A DNA stretch of 64,000 nucleotides, taken from contig NZ_JAPEHW010000004.1 of the NCBI RefSeq assembly GCF_028875915.1, positions 1 through 64,000 of the forward strand. Reading direction: 5' to 3'. Source of the stretch: Pseudoalteromonas sp. G4. Its GTDB lineage: Bacteria; Pseudomonadota; Gammaproteobacteria; Enterobacterales; Alteromonadaceae. The notes under the pieces were generated by a model. It was not told the origin of the DNA. It did not search any database and saw nothing but the letters and a program-made list of their open reading frames with translations. Each line of letters starts with the position of its first letter. Position 1 is the first letter of the stretch. Made by a program: the position numbers and the translations under genes. This document shows, piece by piece, positions 47,229 through 55,950 of this stretch.

Positions 47229-47339
47229 ATGGCCAAGTCAGGTGACAAAGGTACCTTACATAAAGATATTATTTTGTACTTTATTTTAGTGATTGCTATT
47301 GCTGCAATACCTGTGCTGTATTTCCAATTTATTCAATAA
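47229..47339 (+). CDS. Small single-helix membrane protein (36 aa)
   Basis: A 36-residue open frame with a strong ribosome binding site (AAGGAG, 8 nt before ATG). The N terminus is hydrophilic (MAKSGDKGTLHKD), and residues 14-32 form one transmembrane helix with alanine and isoleucine. The sequence has a typical N-in pattern. Its stop codon overlaps the end of the convergent glycine-zipper gene by 7 nt. It is not a shadow of another gene. It is below most annotation cutoffs. Function unknown. Confidence 0.6.
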   Translation: MAKSGDKGTLHKDIILYFILVIAIAAIPVLYFQFIQ

Positions 47340-47803
47340 ACAGTATCCACTCGAACACTACCTCCACTAAGGTAAACAATCCTAACATTGGAATCTTTAT
47401 GAAATTGCATGTTGTGGTCGATATCTTGCACGACCATAACACGCTGCTTATCTTCCGTTACAATCAACAATTCGATTAGTTGTATGCGCTTTTCTTTATA
47501 GCGATTCGAATGATTTTTTGCAATTGAAGCACCTAATAAAGAACCTAATACGGTAGCAGCGACTTGACCGCTACCGTCACCAAATTGATTACCTATTACT
47601 CCGCCAATTACAGCTCCACCTAAATGATGCCACCCTGCTGATTTATCGCGAATAAGCTCTGTTTCTGATATCTTACGCACAGATTCAATCTTACCATAAA
47701 CAACTTTCTCAACTGGCACAGCTTTATTACGCTGATATGCATCAACTGATGAACTTGTAGTAAGCAATAAAAGTGAACAAACAATAACAAATAGTCTTAT
47801 CAT
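47333..47803 (-). CDS. Glycine-zipper outer membrane protein
   Basis: A 156-residue exported protein with a signal peptide (about 1-22). The centre is a glycine zipper of the SlyB/Rickettsia 17-kDa type: GGAVIGGVIGNQFGDG then GQVAATVLGSLLGASIAKN, two helices that can insert in or lie on the outer membrane. No lipobox is evident. It is the last gene of a four-gene envelope set, 7 nt after lpoB. Glycine-zipper proteins affect envelope stability or pore formation; which applies here is unknown. Confidence 0.75.
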   Translation of the reverse strand: MIRLFVIVCSLLLLTTSSSVDAYQRNKAVPVEKVVYGKIESVRKISETELIRDKSAGWHHLGGAVIGGVIGNQFGDGSGQVAATVLGSLLGASIAKNHSNRYKEKRIQLIELLIVTEDKQRVMVVQDIDHNMQFHKDSNVRIVYLSGGSVRVDTVY

Positions 47804-47810
47804 CAGGTAC

Positions 47811-48410
47811 TTACCAGCCTATACGTTTCTTTTCACGATTTTTACGGATCTCTGTTTCATCCGCCCATTCTACTAACCCTGTTTTTAAATCCATTAAACG
47901 CATTGTAAATTTATAATAAACGTCTTGTTTATCTTTATTGAACTTAACAATACTTGAGAGATTGCCGTAAAGCATATATTCGGCGCCTACGTGTTGTCCA
48001 AATGCGATTGCTGAATTAGCGTCGACCATTCCGCCATCTTGTTGATAGGTTAATTGTTCACGTGCAGCTTCAACGCGTGCCATATCAACAAAGCGTACAC
48101 TTCCAGAGCGCAATAACTTAGTTGAAATAGAATCGGTAATTGATTCTGTATCAATATGTTCGCTGGTTTTATTTTTAATTCTTTCAACAAAGAAAATAGG
48201 GCGCCCACTTTTACTAAATTCAGCCATCGCAGGAGAAACTAATAAAGAATCTGTCATCTCTGCAGCTACTTTTTGTAAATCGGTTGAACCAAAACCAATA
48301 TCAACTGTTTCAACTTCTGTGGCATCTCCATATGTAACAACTTCACGGTTGGCACAGCCTGTTAGTGTCAGTATTGTTAATATGGAGGTTGTTAATAGTG
48401 TCTTTTTCAT
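47811..48410 (-). CDS. lpoB: Penicillin-binding protein activator LpoB-like lipoprotein
   Basis: A 199-residue outer-membrane lipoprotein (lipobox LTGC, Cys19). The C-terminal domain has the LpoB fold motif: IFFVERIKNKTSEHIDTESITDSI, VRFVDMARVEAAREQL and AEYMLYGNL. LpoB reaches across the periplasm to activate the peptidoglycan synthase PBP1b. The disordered linker is much shorter than the E. coli one. The neighbours ycfL and COG3014 are as in Vibrionales and Enterobacteria. The penicillin-binding protein gene is not in the window. Confidence 0.85.
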   Translation of the reverse strand: MKKTLLTTSILTILTLTGCANREVVTYGDATEVETVDIGFGSTDLQKVAAEMTDSLLVSPAMAEFSKSGRPIFFVERIKNKTSEHIDTESITDSISTKLLRSGSVRFVDMARVEAAREQLTYQQDGGMVDANSAIAFGQHVGAEYMLYGNLSSIVKFNKDKQDVYYKFTMRLMDLKTGLVEWADETEIRKNREKKRIGW

Positions 48411-48441
48411 AAAATACCTTCAAAATTTTATTGGTTATGCA

Positions 48442-48870
48442 TTAAAAACGGTAAATTGTTTCATTAACTTCACGCACATATAGCGTAAATTTTGCAACGT
48501 TTTTTGTTGGGGCAATTGCGCCTAAATTAACAACTTGATGGCCATGAAGTGCTAGTGATTTCCAAGGTTCTTTACCTTCTTCGATTACAAAGCCATCTTT
48601 ATCAAACCAATTAAAATGATATTGTAAGTTTTGTGTTTTCTTATAATTACTCGTTAATTCTAAGTTTACATCGAGCAAACCATTGGTGGAACGGGTTAAA
48701 ACATTGGAGATATATAAACGCTGACCAAGTTCTTTATTGTCTACTCTTAGGTGTTTTTGCCATGAATCATTTAGTGTGATTTGGTCACTACCAGTACCAG
48801 ATGTGACGGGTTTGTTGGCACATCCTTGTATAAATATTAGTAAAATAAAAAGCGCGATAGTATGTTTCAT
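48442..48870 (-). CDS. ycfL: YcfL-family lipoprotein (DUF1425)
   Basis: A 142-residue lipoprotein (lipobox IQGC, Cys17). The mature part fits the small YcfL fold: RLYISNVLTRSTNGLLDVNLELTS, LQYHFNWFDKDGFVIEEG and W-K-S-L-A-L-H-G-H. This is the DUF1425 beta-sandwich. It lies 31 nt before lpoB on the same strand, in the order that is conserved in many Gammaproteobacteria, suggesting a joint role in peptidoglycan synthesis or its sensing; the function is not known. Confidence 0.8.
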   Translation of the reverse strand: MKHTIALFILLIFIQGCANKPVTSGTGSDQITLNDSWQKHLRVDNKELGQRLYISNVLTRSTNGLLDVNLELTSNYKKTQNLQYHFNWFDKDGFVIEEGKEPWKSLALHGHQVVNLGAIAPTKNVAKFTLYVREVNETIYRF

Positions 48871-48878
48871 AACTTCAC

Positions 48879-50288
48879 CTATATCGTATAAACAGAAGTG
48901 TTAAAGGTTGAGCCAATAGAGACAACTTTAATTAAAACCGACTGTTTGGCTTGAGAATTAATCGTTACTGGGTGTGTCTTCCCATTAAAATCAATATTTA
49001 GAATATGCTCACCGTGAGGTAAGTAGGTTTTCGCAATTTGGTAATTATTTGCCAGTGTTAGCCAAGAACGGGTATCAGCACGTTCGCTTGCAAGGTTGTA
49101 AAGCGTAGCAATAATATTTCCTATATCGCCACCGTTTCTTGCTGCACTTTGGCGAAATTCTTCTTTTGCTATTAAACGAGTGACTTGCCTTGCAACTATT
49201 CCAGGCATGCGATCTTTTAAGTCTTTAGCTGCTAGGGAAGACAATTTAACAATTGGTTCCGTCGGAATGCTATTATTTTCAAGATTAATAACTGCAGAAG
49301 TTTGCTGAGAAAAACTATCGTTATAACTTGGCATTGCCACACTGTAAAAACGCATATCATTTTTTGATGTAAATATAGGTAAATCAATGCGTGATTCCAC
49401 TTTTTCGGGAATTAGTCCTTGCTCAAAAACAATGAGGACAGGGCTAAGTTTAGGGTTACGGCTTTGCGAGGTACGATTAAATTGTTGCTTGAATAATTGA
49501 TATTCATCATCAAAAGATAAATATTTTGCTAACCGTAATAAATCATCCTGCAAGTAGGTATTGTTTGGAAATATTTCAACGGCACGTTTGTAATCTATGT
49601 AAGCTGAGTTATATTCGCCTACCGCTTCGTATAAAAAACCGGATAAATAAAAGGTAAAAGCATTTTGAAATCCATTTTTTACGTCACCAATGAGTGAGTC
49701 CATACTAGGATAGCTGTCATATAGCTTATTTAAATCAATATTTGCATTAAGTGCAGCTTTTTCTAGTGAACGTGTATTTGCCTTTAATGCTTGCTCTTGT
49801 ACTAAATTGGCCCTTCTTATTTCAACTAATGCAGCTTCAACATTATTAAGCGCGATAAAATTAAGTGCTTGTAATGTGTGAACCATAGTCTGTTCGTAGT
49901 AGGGGACGAAATATTCTCGAACATTATCGTTTGTTAAAAATGACGCTGTGGTTTCTAATCCTTTGCTTATTTCGATCGATGCAGCAAAATTCTGAGCGTC
50001 AATGTGTGTAAGCGCAATATTAAAATCATTTTTGCTCTGTTCAAATTGATTATTAAGCTGCATAACACGACCTTTTTCAAGCTGATTTAGCGTAAAAGAA
50101 ACGTTATTCTCTGATAGTACTGGTAATAATGACGGTGCATTAGACACATCATTACCTTTTAGCGCACTTCTAATAGGCGCAATTTGCTGATTATAATTTG
50201 TGAATAATTGGCTTCCTGAAATACTGCTACATGCATTTAATGTGGCAAATAAAATGGAAGCAATTGTAAAACGAGCTACAAAACGCAA
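48879..50288 (-). CDS. COG3014-type TPR lipoprotein
   Basis: A 469-residue lipoprotein (lipobox LNAC, Cys20). Residues 60-275 contain helical repeats with TPR features (FYLSGFLYEAVGEYNSAYIDYKRAVEIFP). The rest is a beta-rich domain ending TFNTSVYTI. It is the first gene of the envelope operon followed by ycfL, lpoB and a glycine-zipper gene; the gaps are 8, 31 and 7 nt. The conserved association with lpoB suggests a peptidoglycan or outer-membrane scaffold. That is inference from neighbours. Confidence 0.75.
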   Translation of the reverse strand: MRFVARFTIASILFATLNACSSISGSQLFTNYNQQIAPIRSALKGNDVSNAPSLLPVLSENNVSFTLNQLEKGRVMQLNNQFEQSKNDFNIALTHIDAQNFAASIEISKGLETTASFLTNDNVREYFVPYYEQTMVHTLQALNFIALNNVEAALVEIRRANLVQEQALKANTRSLEKAALNANIDLNKLYDSYPSMDSLIGDVKNGFQNAFTFYLSGFLYEAVGEYNSAYIDYKRAVEIFPNNTYLQDDLLRLAKYLSFDDEYQLFKQQFNRTSQSRNPKLSPVLIVFEQGLIPEKVESRIDLPIFTSKNDMRFYSVAMPSYNDSFSQQTSAVINLENNSIPTEPIVKLSSLAAKDLKDRMPGIVARQVTRLIAKEEFRQSAARNGGDIGNIIATLYNLASERADTRSWLTLANNYQIAKTYLPHGEHILNIDFNGKTHPVTINSQAKQSVLIKVVSIGSTFNTSVYTI

Positions 50289-50391
50289 ATTTTACCTTAG
50301 TAAACTTTTTAATCTTTGTGTTTTATAGTATGTGATGATAACGCTATGTTTTCACGTTTTTTGTTGTTGAAATTTGTAAGAACTCCATAAC

Positions 50392-50420
50392 AAAAAAGCC
50401 ATGCTTTGCATGGCTTTTTT
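50392..50420 (-). terminator. Terminator after deaD
   Basis: AAAAAAGCCATGC and GCATGGCTTTTTT with a TTT loop form a 13-bp stem. It follows the leftward deaD gene by about 18 nt and can also act rightward. Confidence 0.85.
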
Positions 50421-50438
50421 CAGAATAAAGTTACGTTA

Positions 50439-52244
50439 CTAGTTAAATGTAGGTGCTGAACGTTCTTCTCTTCTTGGTTTGCTTGATCTCTTTTTAAACG
50501 TTTTCATTGAACGGTCATCATTAAAACGTTCACGCTTTCGAGGTGGTCGCTTACCACGGTTTTCAGTGTCGTATTGACCTGTAGCACCTTCAACAATGCT
50601 TGGGTTTATTTTATGACGGCGAATTGTCACGTTCTTTAATTTTTCAAAACCTTGGCTAGGTAATGTTTTAGGTAACTCAACGTGACAGTGGTTATCAAAC
50701 AATTTGATATTACCGATTTCACGAGAATTAATTCGTACTTCATTAGCAATTGCACCAACTATGTCACTTGGTTTAACACCTTGTGCACGACCTACTGCAA
50801 ATTTATAAGTAGCGAAATCACCTGGATTACGACGCTCACGTCCACCTTCACGACGGCCATCTCTGCCTCCGCGTTCACGACCACCTTCACGGCGACCATC
50901 ACGTGCGCCACGCTTATCTACTGGATCAGCTTGTGGGAACAGTGGAAGTTTTTGCTGTAGCTGATAAAGCATCGCTGCAGCAAGTTGCTCTGTAGTGATT
51001 TCAGTTTCTTCAGTGAATTTTGCTAACACTTCTACGTATTTATCAAGATTCGGGCTTGCAGCTACGTTTACAAGCTTTTCTTTTGTTTTTTCAATACGAT
51101 GTTTGCTTAATTGGCTTGCATCAGGCATTTCAAATGGTGTTATTTGGCCTTCTGTTGCACGTTCTAAACGGTTAAGAAGACGCATTTCACGGTGTGATGC
51201 AAATAAAATCGCTTCGCCTTCACGACCAGCACGGCCAGTACGACCAATACGGTGAACATATGATTCACTATCAAATGGTAAATCGTAGTTAATTACGTGA
51301 CTGATACGCGGAACGTCAAGACCACGTGCTACTACATCAGTTGCAATTAGAATATGAATACGGCCATTTTTAAGCTGGTCAACAATACGCTCACGGTCTT
51401 GTTGCTGCATATCACCATTTAACGCTGCAGCTTTAAAACCTTTGTTTACTAGGTGCTCACTTAACGTTAGGGTATCGTTACGAGTACGTACGAAAACGAT
51501 CATTGCATCATAATCTACAACTTCTGCAATACGCTCAAGACCAGCTGTTTTACCAATAGCACCAACACGCCAAGCGCGCTGTGTGATATTCGCTTTAGCT
51601 TGTTTTTCGACAGCAATCTTTACATGTACAGGGTCAGTTAAGAACTGAGAAGTAATCTTTTTGATTGGCGCAGGCATAGTTGCAGAAAAGAACGCCATCT
51701 GCGTATCTTCTGGCACGTGATCTAAGATCCATTCAATATCGTCCAAAAAGCCCATGTTAAGCATTTCGTCTGCTTCATCTAATACACATGCTTTTAGATT
51801 GTCTAGGTTTAAACGGCCTTTTTCGATGTGGTCCATCATACGACCTGGCGTACCAACAACAATTTGTGGGCCACGTTTTAGGTCACGGTTTTGGATAGTA
51901 TAAGATTGACCACCGTAAACAGTCGCAATATTTAAACCACGAATGTTTTTAGCAAAATCTGTAATTGCTTCTGCTACCTGAATAGCAAGCTCACGTGTAG
52001 GACATACCACAAGCATTTGTGGTGCATTTACATTTTCATCAATACGTGCAAGAAGTGGTAAACCAAATGCTGCTGTTTTACCTGTACCTGTTTGTGCTTC
52101 ACCGAGTACATCATGACCTTCAAGTAACGCCGGAATAGACTGTTGTTGGATCGGAGTTGGCTCTACAAAACCAAGTTCTGTAATCGCGCTAAGAATAGGG
52201 GTAGGAAGGGCTAGTTCTTCGAATAAAATTTTGTCGTTTGACAT
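50439..52244 (-). CDS. deaD: DEAD-box RNA helicase DeaD/CsdA
   Basis: A 601-residue ATP-dependent RNA helicase for ribosome assembly and mRNA turnover, especially in the cold. All motifs are visible: Q motif near residue 35, AQTGTGKTAA, PTRELA, DEAD, SAT, ATDVVARGLD and HRIGRTGRAG. The C terminus has a basic Arg/Gly-rich tract (about 440-475), then a DbpA-like RNA-binding domain ending with GFEKLKNVTIRRHKINPS and a basic tail. The promoter is about 215 nt upstream, leaving a long 5' leader. Confidence 0.95.
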   Translation of the reverse strand: MSNDKILFEELALPTPILSAITELGFVEPTPIQQQSIPALLEGHDVLGEAQTGTGKTAAFGLPLLARIDENVNAPQMLVVCPTRELAIQVAEAITDFAKNIRGLNIATVYGGQSYTIQNRDLKRGPQIVVGTPGRMMDHIEKGRLNLDNLKACVLDEADEMLNMGFLDDIEWILDHVPEDTQMAFFSATMPAPIKKITSQFLTDPVHVKIAVEKQAKANITQRAWRVGAIGKTAGLERIAEVVDYDAMIVFVRTRNDTLTLSEHLVNKGFKAAALNGDMQQQDRERIVDQLKNGRIHILIATDVVARGLDVPRISHVINYDLPFDSESYVHRIGRTGRAGREGEAILFASHREMRLLNRLERATEGQITPFEMPDASQLSKHRIEKTKEKLVNVAASPNLDKYVEVLAKFTEETEITTEQLAAAMLYQLQQKLPLFPQADPVDKRGARDGRREGGRERGGRDGRREGGRERRNPGDFATYKFAVGRAQGVKPSDIVGAIANEVRINSREIGNIKLFDNHCHVELPKTLPSQGFEKLKNVTIRRHKINPSIVEGATGQYDTENRGKRPPRKRERFNDDRSMKTFKKRSSKPRREERSAPTFN

Positions 52245-52460
52245 CTACTACTCAACTTTTTTGCGGCTTTCGCCTAATTAAGATACACGGAGGTAGAGGC
52301 CAAATGTAGAAATATACATGGCAGCATATAGCATCAATGAGCAATTAGTTCATCAATTATGTTTGGTCTTTACCTCGTCACACAGTAAACGCATTTAAAG
52401 CGTTAATTCCGACGATTGGCTGATAAAGTCCCAAAACACAGCGCTTGCCGGAGATGGTGA

Positions 52461-52488
52461 ACTATACAGTAATAAATCCGTATTGCAA
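52461..52488 (-). promoter_or_regulatory. Probable deaD promoter with long 5' leader
   Basis: Minus strand TTGCAA (52488-52483), 16-nt spacer and TATAGT (52466-52461). Transcription would begin near 52455, leaving a leader of about 210 nt before the ATG. Long leaders are typical of cold-shock helicase genes. Confidence 0.5.
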
Positions 52489-52489
52489 G

Positions 52490-52849
52490 CTATTTAGGGT
52501 GGTCTAGGGATTTATTGTAATACTTTAATTGGTTAAAGAGCCATTTGTTGGTAGTAATTTCGTCTGAATTAGAGCATTTAATTTTATAATTAATACCTGT
52601 CCATGAACTTTTACTAGCAATATTGTTGATAAAATCATTGCCATTTTTTGCATAGCGTTTTCCATTGTTATATTTCAATGTGAGATGATTTGCTGCTTCT
52701 TTGGCTGTAAAGGCAGAACCATTTCTGAAAAATATACAGTCGCTTTTTTTTACTTGTTCTATTAAAAATTGAATGTCCTTAGGCATTGTGGCCATAACTG
52801 GACATGTAACCGTTATGATAAATATAAGAATAAATTTAATTCGGGTCAT
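52490..52849 (-). CDS. DUF5329-like exported protein
   Basis: A 119-residue protein. The start at 52849 is chosen since it begins MTRIKFILIFIITVTCPVMA, a clear signal peptide, and overlaps the end of the upstream phosphodiesterase gene by 14 nt. An upstream ATG (52960) would add 37 residues lying wholly within that gene. The mature part reads F-L-I-E-Q-V-K-K-S-D-C-I-F-x-R-N-G and K-E-A-A-N-H-L-x-x-K-Y, as I recall for DUF5329; two cysteines could form a disulfide. Function unknown. Confidence 0.65.
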   Translation of the reverse strand: MTRIKFILIFIITVTCPVMATMPKDIQFLIEQVKKSDCIFFRNGSAFTAKEAANHLTLKYNNGKRYAKNGNDFINNIASKSSWTGINYKIKCSNSDEITTNKWLFNQLKYYNKSLDHPK

Positions 52850-53687
52850 ATATAAGGTCCGCAATGACAAATAAGTGGTCGGATAAACCAGCGCCAACTG
52901 TTTTATAATGTTTAAACTTAAAATGATGAGAGATAATGATCCAATCAATACGCTTATCACTAAACGTGTCTAGCGTGTTTGACTCAGGCTCAAACAAGGT
53001 TAGATCAAAATCTTCGCTTAGTGTTTTTACAACTGAGGTTTGCCAGCGCCAATCAGTGTTAAAGTCGCCCATAATAATGAGTGGTTTTTTATTTTGCTTT
53101 AGTTGTTTTGTTAACTCGGTTATTTGTTGAATTCTTACAGATGCTCGCGAAAAATCTAAATGAAGCGACACTAAGCCTATAGATTGGTCGTATCCCAAAT
53201 CTATTTCGGCATAACTATATCCTTTATTTGTCGTTGGAAAGCTAGGTGCAAAGGTAAATCCTTTGCAGTTTTGTAAAGGATAATTAGACAATATTCCTGT
53301 GCCATATTTACCCCACCAAGCATCAACATGATTCGTAACCATATAATGTTCAAAAGATGTGTTCTCAACTAAGTGTTTTGCATGATCAAAATTACCGCTC
53401 CACCAAGAAGGAGAATCAAGCTCTTGAAGTGCAACAATGCTTGGCTTATGCAAATTAATGTGAGCGGATAGCGCATCTAAATTTTGTTTAATCTCTTCTG
53501 TTGATGTGGTTAATTGTGAGAAATTAATGCCTCGACCATGTGCAATATTTGCTGTCATCACTCTAATAGTCATGTTTTTGTTATTTATACTTTCAGTTTG
53601 ATGTGTCTTTAAACAACCAACGTTTGAATATCCAAAACCAGAAAAACAAATTAAGAATATTAACCACACCCGATTTACTTTCATCAT
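52836..53687 (-). CDS. Exported endonuclease/exonuclease/phosphatase-family protein
   Basis: A 283-residue member of the EEP superfamily with a signal peptide (about 1-22). The DNase I-like motifs are seen: TANIAHGRG, ALQELDSP with the metal-binding Glu, SLHLDFSR with a His, IMGDFNTDW and the last GLSDHLFV with Asp-His. Two adjacent ATGs exist (53687 and 53684). It could cleave nucleic acid, or phosphoester lipids or inositols; the sequence does not decide. It is coupled by overlap to the DUF5329 gene. Confidence 0.8.
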   Translation of the reverse strand: MMKVNRVWLIFLICFSGFGYSNVGCLKTHQTESINNKNMTIRVMTANIAHGRGINFSQLTTSTEEIKQNLDALSAHINLHKPSIVALQELDSPSWWSGNFDHAKHLVENTSFEHYMVTNHVDAWWGKYGTGILSNYPLQNCKGFTFAPSFPTTNKGYSYAEIDLGYDQSIGLVSLHLDFSRASVRIQQITELTKQLKQNKKPLIIMGDFNTDWRWQTSVVKTLSEDFDLTLFEPESNTLDTFSDKRIDWIIISHHFKFKHYKTVGAGLSDHLFVIADLIYDPN

Positions 53688-53863
53688 TACGCGTTTTCCC
53701 TTATCAACAAAAAGCGTGTTTTGCTAACAAACTGTTGCAAATGTGAGCTTAATGTACACTGAATTAGATCAATTTGTAGACAGTTGGGTTTTGACTAATA
53801 TTTTCATTGTTAAAGAAAAAACAGTGTATATAATTCGCTCAAAATTCATTTAGGAGCTATATT

Positions 53864-54274
53864 ATGCTTAAGCTAGTAACATTACTTTCTCTCACTGCGT
53901 CATCAGTTGCCTTCGCAAGTAACGATGTTGCACCTAATACATTTTATACTTCAGTATGTAATGTAGCCAAAGCAGATGGATTTCAAGCGGCTAAGTCGTT
54001 CGCAAAATCACAGGGCGTGTTTATCAGTAAACATTATTCAGATATTGAATGTAATGGCATTGCGCTTAAACAATTTGCTAAAGCAAAAGAAGCATCAAAT
54101 TTATCAACGAAAAAATTTGAATTAGTTGATGACAGCAATGCTACACAATTATGTGCAAAAGCAGCTAGCTTGGGCGTTAAAGCGGTAGCTAAACGTTCAG
54201 CTAAAGTAAAAGCTTTGAAATGTAATGGTGTGCCGGTTGTTGAATTTGTAAAGAGTGTTCAAACTCAAAGCTAA
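53864..54274 (+). CDS. Exported DUF3718-like protein with internal repeat
   Basis: A 136-residue periplasmic protein (signal peptide about 1-18, ending AFA). The mature part is two related units: C-N-V-A-K-A-D-G with a downstream E-C-N-G-I-A-L-x-x-F, and L-C-A-K-A-A-S-L-G with L-K-C-N-G-V-P-V-x-x-F. Each unit has two Cys, one in a C-N-G context, so a paired-disulfide fold repeated twice is likely. I believe this is the DUF3718 family; function unknown. TAGGAG lies 8 nt before the ATG. It is a single gene. Confidence 0.7.
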   Translation: MLKLVTLLSLTASSVAFASNDVAPNTFYTSVCNVAKADGFQAAKSFAKSQGVFISKHYSDIECNGIALKQFAKAKEASNLSTKKFELVDDSNATQLCAKAASLGVKAVAKRSAKVKALKCNGVPVVEFVKSVQTQS

Positions 54275-54281
54275 GTTTTAA

Positions 54282-54314
54282 GGGTGTGATAATTAAGTTA
54301 TCACACCCAACTTT
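54282..54314. terminator. Shared terminator between DUF3718-like gene and folE
   Basis: GGGTGTGATAA and TTATCACACCC form an 11-bp stem with a 5-nt loop between two convergent genes; weak T-rich tails on both sides. Confidence 0.75.
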
Positions 54315-54315
54315 A

Positions 54316-54957
54316 TTATCCTGCCAAAAACTCAGAGCGTGTGTTGGTATTTGTTTTAAAAATACCACCTAAAGCGGTTGTTGACGTATCTGAGCTTGCA
54401 TCCATAACACCACGACTTTTAACACAGTAATGTGTAGCTTTAATTGAGACTGCAACGTTATCTGTCTCCAGTAAGGCTTGTAATGCAATCAGTACTTGTT
54501 GTGTTAGGCGCTCTTGAACTTGTGGGCGTTTTGCAAAAAAGCGAACAATACGATTGATTTTAGATAGGCCAATTATCTTTTCATTTGGAATGTAAGCAAC
54601 TTTTGCGAAGCCATCAATTGTCACAAAATGATGCTCGCATGTACTGGTCAATGAAATGTTATTCACTTTAACCATTTCATCAACTTTCATTTTATTTTCA
54701 ATTAATGCAATTTTTGGGAAATTTTCGTAATCAAGTCCCGCAAAAATTTCATGAACATACATTTTAGCAATGCGATGAGGCGTTTCATTTAGACTATCAT
54801 CATTCAAATCTAAACCTAAAGTGTCAACGATTTCAGTAAATAAACCTTTAATGCGTTCGTATTTTTGTTCGGCTGAGTATTCTGTAGCCTTTAGAGGCGT
54901 TTCTAAACCTGCATCTAATAACGCTTGTTTTACTAACTGTGCTTCAGATGAAATCAT
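54316..54957 (-). CDS. folE: GTP cyclohydrolase I
   Basis: A 213-residue enzyme opening GTP to dihydroneopterin triphosphate, first step of folate (and other pterin) synthesis. Zinc ligands are seen in [11 protein letters not shown] and [17 protein letters not shown]-like [14 protein letters not shown] and [21 protein letters not shown] are conserved. The active-site helix and C terminus are typical of zinc-dependent FolE. The gene stands alone. The length is usual for Gammaproteobacteria. Confidence 0.97.
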   Translation of the reverse strand: MISSEAQLVKQALLDAGLETPLKATEYSAEQKYERIKGLFTEIVDTLGLDLNDDSLNETPHRIAKMYVHEIFAGLDYENFPKIALIENKMKVDEMVKVNNISLTSTCEHHFVTIDGFAKVAYIPNEKIIGLSKINRIVRFFAKRPQVQERLTQQVLIALQALLETDNVAVSIKATHYCVKSRGVMDASSDTSTTALGGIFKTNTNTRSEFLAG

Positions 54958-55317
54958 CTTAATTCCTATTGTGGCATATAAGTGCCATTTTCCAATTTAA
55001 TGAAAGTGTAATACGTATTTTGATATTACATTGATCATTTATTGGTGTTTACGACGCTAAATTAGACGCTTATTTTAGTGAAAATAGGGAATTACTCAAT
55101 TAGAAAAGTGAATAGTATCGTATACAAGGTTGTGTTTGGTGGTAATTTGTTCACTCAAAGAGGTGAGATGCTCAAATTTACAAGTTATTAAATAATTTAT
55201 ACCCTTATACTTATATCTAATTTACATAACAAATTGTTTTATCGTTATAACTAGAATTGACATTCAAAGTAGGGTAGCTTTGAATTATCTATGAATAAAT
55301 AGTCAGTGCTTATTTCC
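54958..55317. other. AT-rich intergenic region upstream of folE
   Basis: About 360 nt. It must hold the leftward folE promoter. I saw no open frame with a good ribosome binding site, RNA gene, or repeat. No metal or folate regulatory site was identifiable by eye. Confidence 0.45.
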
Positions 55318-55416
55318 ATGAAAATATTTGTTTTATTATCAGTGGTAGTCCTTTTTGTTTTACTTTTAAACTTGTTTGGTCGCTTTTTAGCTAAACGTGC
55401 AGATAAAAATAAATAG
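55318..55416 (+). CDS. Putative small membrane protein (32 aa)
   Basis: A 32-residue open frame: MKIFVLLSVVVLFVLLLNLF followed by a basic tail (GRFLAKRADKNK). One transmembrane helix with positive-inside character is plausible. No strong ribosome binding site is seen before the ATG, so this call is weak. It lies about 55 nt upstream of another small membrane protein gene. Confidence 0.35.
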   Translation: MKIFVLLSVVVLFVLLLNLFGRFLAKRADKNK

Positions 55417-55473
55417 TAAAATGGTGACGCTTCTTGATAGAATAAAATCACTATTAGTAAAGAAGTATATAGT

Positions 55474-55725
55474 ATGGATCTAGTACAATCCCTTTTTAAT
55501 TACGCATGGCAAATTGTGGTTTACCTATTTTTGCTATGGCTTGTTTATTATTTCTTTACTAACACAAGCAGAAAAACAAAAGTCTCAGTAACTCTTTTAT
55601 CTGCTCTTGTTATCACACTTGGTATTTCTACCGGTATTCTAGAAGAACAGTTCGAGGATATTGAAGCCGCATCGGAACAACATATAATTCATATCAAGGC
55701 AATACAAGAAACATATGATTCTTAA
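55474..55725 (+). CDS. Small two-helix membrane protein
   Basis: An 83-residue protein with two hydrophobic helices (about 10-29 and 37-55) joined by a basic loop (TSRKTKV), and an acidic, soluble C-terminal tail (EEQFEDIEAASEQHIIHIKAIQET). This suggests a hairpin with both termini on one side. I do not recognise a family. A strong terminator follows 20 nt after the stop, supporting it as a real gene. Confidence 0.6.
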   Translation: MDLVQSLFNYAWQIVVYLFLLWLVYYFFTNTSRKTKVSVTLLSALVITLGISTGILEEQFEDIEAASEQHIIHIKAIQETYDS

Positions 55726-55746
55726 TGCTTAAAACTAATAGTTTGT

Positions 55747-55784
55747 AAAAAAGGTTTTGTAGATAAAAATACAAAACCTTTTTT
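55747..55784 (+). terminator. Terminator after the two-helix protein gene
   Basis: AAAAAAGGTTTTGTA and TACAAAACCTTTTTT form a 15-bp stem with an 8-nt loop and T run. Confidence 0.85.
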
Positions 55785-55950
55785 GTTTATAGCCCAATAG
55801 AATTTAATGAACATATCGAAATATGTATAACGTCAATTAAGTGCTTATAATGTACGTTATGTTAAATAGAGTGCATTTAAGTAACCTTGTTATTCTTACC
55901 TTTAAAAATGAACTAAAATAATTTGATTATTACTGTTTAGGTATTTTCGT

